Shown here in pieces: positions 5,795 through 7,877 of a stretch of DNA of 7,877 nucleotides (position 1 is its first letter; every line of letters begins with the position of its first letter). Under the pieces are notes generated by a model that searched no databases, was not told the DNA's origin, and saw only the letters and a program-made list of their open reading frames with translations. Source of the stretch: an uncultured Tolumonas sp. GTDB taxonomy: Bacteria; Pseudomonadota; Gammaproteobacteria; Enterobacterales; Aeromonadaceae. The position numbers and the translations under genes are program-made. The stretch lies in contig CAIZDF010000431.1 in NCBI GenBank assembly GCA_903931645.1, forward strand, positions 1 through 7,877. The letters run 5' to 3'.

Positions 5795-7144
5795 ATGAAC
5801 AGACTGTTAATCAAAAATGCCACCTTGGTCAATGAAGATCGTCAGCAACAAGCCGATGTCTTGATTGTGAATCAGCGGATCGAAAAAATCGCGGCCAATA
5901 TTCCTCATGATGGCCAAGCACAGCTCATTGATGCCACCGGTCTGCACCTCTTCCCCGGGATGATCGACGATCAAGTGCATTTCCGCGAACCAGGCCTGAC
6001 GCACAAAGGCACATTAGCCAGTGAATCTCGCGCTGCGGTTGCTGGCGGCACCACCAGTTTTATGGAAATGCCCAACACCACACCACAGACAGTGACGGTC
6101 GAAGCGCTGGAAGCAAAATATGCTCTAGCCAGCCAAAAAGCGATCGCGAATCACAGTTTCTACTTTGGTGCTACGAACGATAACTTGGATCAGATCAAGC
6201 GACTCGACGCAAACCAGACCTGCGGTATCAAAGTATTTATGGGCGCATCAACCGGTAATATGCTGGTCGATAATGCCGATACGCTGGCGGCTATCTTCCG
6301 TGAAGCGCCGATGTTGATTGCAACACATTGCGAAAATACCCCGATGATCAAAGTGTTGGAAGACGCAGCACGCGAACGGTTTGGGGAAGATGTTCCTGCA
6401 CGCGAACATGCTAACATCCGTTCGGCGGATACCTGTTATGCCTCATCCAGCATGGCGGTCGAACTGGCGAAAAAATACAATGCCAAATTACATGTTCTGC
6501 ATATTACAACCGCGAAAGAGCTGGCGCTATTCACTGCCAGCAAAGAGTTAAGCGAACTTGCTAGCAAAAATATTACCGCTGAAGTCTGCGCGCATCACCT
6601 GTTCTTTAATCAGGCTGATTACGATCGTTTAGGCCATTTGATTAAGTGTAATCCCTCAATCAAAACAGCCGCCGATCAACAAGCCTTATTGGCTGCCGTA
6701 AATAGCGGTGTGATTGATATCATTGCTACTGACCATGCGCCGCACACATGGCAGGAAAAACAGAATAGCTATTTCAAAGCGCCGTCTGGATTACCACTGT
6801 GTCAGCACGCGTTGGTTTCTTTATTGGAACATTACCACAACGGTATTTTCTCGTTGGAAACTATCGTAAAACGCACCTCACATGCCGTGGCTGAACGTTA
6901 TCAGATCCGCGAACGTGGTTATATTCGTGAAGGCTATTTTGCCGATCTGGTGTTGGTCGATTTGAATAGCCCTTATCTGGTGACACCAGAAAACACACTG
7001 TATTTATGTGGCTGGTCACCGTTTGAGGGTTACCAATTCCGAAGCCGGATCCATACCACCCTGGTCAACGGTACTGTGGCTTATCAAAACGGACAAATTC
7101 AGACCAGCCAATTTGGTCAACGTCTGTTATTCAACCGTGGCTAA
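5795..7144 (+). CDS. pyrC: Dihydroorotase, class I amidohydrolase (DDQVH subtype)
   Basis: A 449-residue amidohydrolase that should interconvert N-carbamoyl-L-aspartate and dihydroorotate in de novo pyrimidine synthesis; cytoplasmic. The substrate-binding motif HFREPG (62-67) and MPNT (92-95) mark dihydroorotase rather than hydantoinase or allantoinase. Metal-site residues visible are His62, Lys146 in GIKVFMGAS (candidate carboxylated lysine), His178 in ATHCE, the HVLHIT block (233-238, with His236 the likely ligand) and Asp313 in ATDHAPH. The usual DxHxH motif reads DDQVH here, with Gln60 at the first histidine position. I recall this DDQVHFREPGLTHK form from Bacteroidota dihydroorotases, so it appears to be a subfamily trait and not damage. 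E. coli PyrC is class II and about 100 residues shorter. I chose ATG 5795, because the family begins with MNRLLIKNA; an in-frame GTG at 5786 would add three residues. Neither has a strong Shine-Dalgarno. It is monocistronic as far as visible. Confidence 0.88.
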   Translation: MNRLLIKNATLVNEDRQQQADVLIVNQRIEKIAANIPHDGQAQLIDATGLHLFPGMIDDQVHFREPGLTHKGTLASESRAAVAGGTTSFMEMPNTTPQTVTVEALEAKYALASQKAIANHSFYFGATNDNLDQIKRLDANQTCGIKVFMGASTGNMLVDNADTLAAIFREAPMLIATHCENTPMIKVLEDAARERFGEDVPAREHANIRSADTCYASSSMAVELAKKYNAKLHVLHITTAKELALFTASKELSELASKNITAEVCAHHLFFNQADYDRLGHLIKCNPSIKTAADQQALLAAVNSGVIDIIATDHAPHTWQEKQNSYFKAPSGLPLCQHALVSLLEHYHNGIFSLETIVKRTSHAVAERYQIRERGYIREGYFADLVLVDLNSPYLVTPENTLYLCGWSPFEGYQFRSRIHTTLVNGTVAYQNGQIQTSQFGQRLLFNRG

Positions 7145-7166
7145 TTGCACAGAACCGTTGCAATTA
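7142..7166 (+). repeat. Inverted repeat at the dihydroorotase stop codon
   Basis: TAATTGCA (7142-7149, including the TAA stop) is a perfect complement of TGCAATTA (7159-7166) around a 9-base loop. No T-run follows, so it is not a standard intrinsic terminator; it could stabilise the mRNA 3' end or work with Rho. Confidence 0.5.
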
Positions 7167-7189
7167 TTGCTATGAAAAACAAAGCACGG

Positions 7190-7218
7190 TTGACAGGGTC
7201 AAGGTCGGCACATAGACT
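7190..7218 (+). promoter_or_regulatory. Sigma-70 promoter of tRNA-Pro
   Basis: A perfect -35 TTGACA (7190-7195), 17-base spacer and TAGACT (7213-7218, 4 of 6) stand about 35 bases before the tRNA. Transcription would start near 7225, giving a short leader that contains the 5-bp hairpin AACCG/CGGTT (7223-7227 with 7233-7237). The stretch from the dihydroorotase stop to the tRNA holds nothing else I can identify. Confidence 0.75.
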
Positions 7219-7252
7219 CTGCAACCGTTAAGCGGTTATTTTGTTTAGAGTT

Positions 7253-7329
7253 CGGCGCGTAGCGCAGCCAGGTAGCGCACTGTCATGGGGTGTCAGGGGT
7301 CGGAGGTTCAAATCCTCTCGCGCCGACCA
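7253..7329 (+). tRNA. proL: tRNA-Pro (anticodon GGG)
   Basis: A 77-base tRNA with encoded CCA. The acceptor stem CGGCGCG/CGCGCCG (7253-7259 with 7319-7325) pairs fully and is followed by A-CCA. The D arm is GCGC...GCGC and the T arm carries GGTTCAAATCC. The anticodon loop ATGGGGT places GGG at 7287-7289, reading CCC and CCU. It closely resembles the E. coli proL sequence as I remember it, and C1 and the GACCA end are typical of bacterial tRNA-Pro. The anticodon stem has a U-U apposition at positions 30 and 40. It has its own promoter and terminator and so is transcribed alone. Confidence 0.97.
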
Positions 7330-7350
7330 AAATATCCCGCCAAAAGAAAA

Positions 7351-7375
7351 AGCTCACAATTTGTGGGCTTTTTTT
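7351..7375 (+). terminator. Rho-independent terminator of tRNA-Pro
   Basis: AGCTCACA (7351-7358) pairs with TGTGGGCT (7362-7369) with one G-T wobble and an ATT loop, followed by seven T (7369-7375). It starts 22 bases after the CCA end. An A-rich run upstream could let it also act weakly on the other strand. Confidence 0.9.
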
Positions 7376-7507
7376 GTACCCGCAGGATAGCAACCCGAAA
7401 TTCAACTCAGCAATTTGATCTGGATCGTAAGTTTGGTCACAGTTTCATTTGCCAATGCTGATTCGTTTCACTTAACCTGTAGCTCTAATTAGGCAGATAT
7501 GATGTTC

Positions 7508-7513
7508 AAGGGG
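7508..7513 (+). promoter_or_regulatory. Shine-Dalgarno deciding a GTG start
   Basis: AAGGGG at 7508-7513 sits 7 bases before the GTG at 7521. An in-frame stop at 7500-7502 excludes any longer start, and no ATG in this frame precedes residue 28, so the GTG is the best initiation codon. The gap 7376-7507 after the tRNA terminator shows no gene or strong promoter. Confidence 0.7.
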
Positions 7514-7520
7514 TGTTTCG

Positions 7521-7877
7521 GTGGCAGAAAGATACGCGGTCAAGTTGTACGATGTAGTGATCGGTTACACTTCGCTTGAAAAAGCCGATCCGCCGCTTGG
7601 CATGGTATCCGGTAAGATGGAATTCGAAAATATTGAGTCAGGGTATGACTTTTTTTCCGTTTACTGCAAAGAAACCGAATCTCAAATCAACGTGGATTAC
7701 CCAGATTTTAAATTTATTGATGCAGAATCAATTCGCGGGTTAAATATCTTCAACGCCAAAGACATCCCTATCGTTGGCGAAGTTGCTACGATCAGAGGCT
7801 TTGACAGCGACAGCTTTGAAATCGAAATCACCGGTATTCCGAAAAGTGAATACGCCAACTTATTTCCTTCGCACACA
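7521..7877 (+). CDS. Uncharacterised protein, N-terminal part (3' end outside window)
   Basis: An open frame of 119 codons runs from the GTG to the window edge without a stop. I cannot assign it to a named family. It has no signal peptide or membrane segment and alternates hydrophobic and polar residues as an all-beta cytoplasmic protein would. Two stretches look like conserved motifs: VVIGYTSLEKADPPLG (12-27), and near the end EIEITGIPKSEYANLFPSH (100-118). I have a faint recollection of short bacterial hypothetical proteins with the same pair of patterns (GxSxLExxDPPMG early, GIPxxxYxxLFPxH late), which would mean only a short C-terminal tail is missing; this is recollection and not a search. 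It follows the tRNA-Pro unit but has its own ribosome site and probably its own transcript, which fits an accessory gene beside a tRNA. Confidence 0.75.
   Translation, partial: MAERYAVKLYDVVIGYTSLEKADPPLGMVSGKMEFENIESGYDFFSVYCKETESQINVDYPDFKFIDAESIRGLNIFNAKDIPIVGEVATIRGFDSDSFEIEITGIPKSEYANLFPSHT

Noticed and set aside
7330..7877. Attachment-site duplication of the tRNA-Pro 3' end
   Set aside because: No second copy of the T-arm/acceptor sequence is visible to the window end, so integration cannot be shown here.
1..7877. CRISPR array, insertion sequence or phage module
   Set aside because: No regularly spaced repeats, transposase or integrase motifs, or terminal inverted repeats were seen on either strand.

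Overview
The window looks like ordinary chromosome from a gammaproteobacterium. Three things suggest this: a hinT-lpoB-thiK cluster like that of enteric bacteria, a RaiA-type ribosome factor, and a tRNA-Pro(GGG) close to the proL gene I remember from Escherichia coli. Moderate GC and the overall gene mix would fit Aeromonadales (for example a Tolumonas-like organism), but that placement is inference. No insertion sequence, CRISPR array, transposase or integrase is visible.

Layout, left to right. (1) Positions 1-2311, minus strand: most of a large c-di-GMP protein with two probable GAF-like domains, a PAS domain, an intact GGDEF domain and the first part of an EAL domain; its 3' end lies outside the window. 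(2) 2566-2898, plus strand: raiA, with a strong Shine-Dalgarno and a clear terminator. (3) 4736-2964, minus strand: a tight hinT, lpoB, thiK operon that converges on raiA. It covers a nucleotide hydrolase, an outer-membrane lipoprotein activator of PBP1b and a thiamine/choline-kinase-like phosphotransferase. (4) 5707-4832, minus strand: a 291-residue tandem protein of the 6-pyruvoyl-tetrahydropterin synthase/QueD superfamily, with its own terminator before hinT. (5) 5795-7144, plus strand, divergent from it: a class I dihydroorotase of the DDQVH type, more familiar to me from Bacteroidota than from enteric bacteria. (6) 7190-7375, plus strand: promoter, tRNA-Pro(GGG) and terminator as a self-contained unit. 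(7) 7521 to the window end, plus strand: the start of an unrecognised protein with a GTG start and a good ribosome binding site.

The genes do not form one pathway. The c-di-GMP protein, RaiA and LpoB concern lifestyle switching, ribosome hibernation and cell-wall synthesis; the others are cofactor, queuosine/pterin and pyrimidine functions. The most interesting point is the tandem pterin-synthase protein. Its N-terminal copy has lost the zinc histidines but keeps the Asp-His pair, while its C-terminal copy keeps the zinc histidines and the cysteine but lacks a clear Asp-His. The two halves may therefore build one composite active site. Other points worth a look are the Gln-for-His metal site of the dihydroorotase, an 18-bp tandem duplication spanning the lpoB stop and thiK start, and the unknown gene just after the tRNA.
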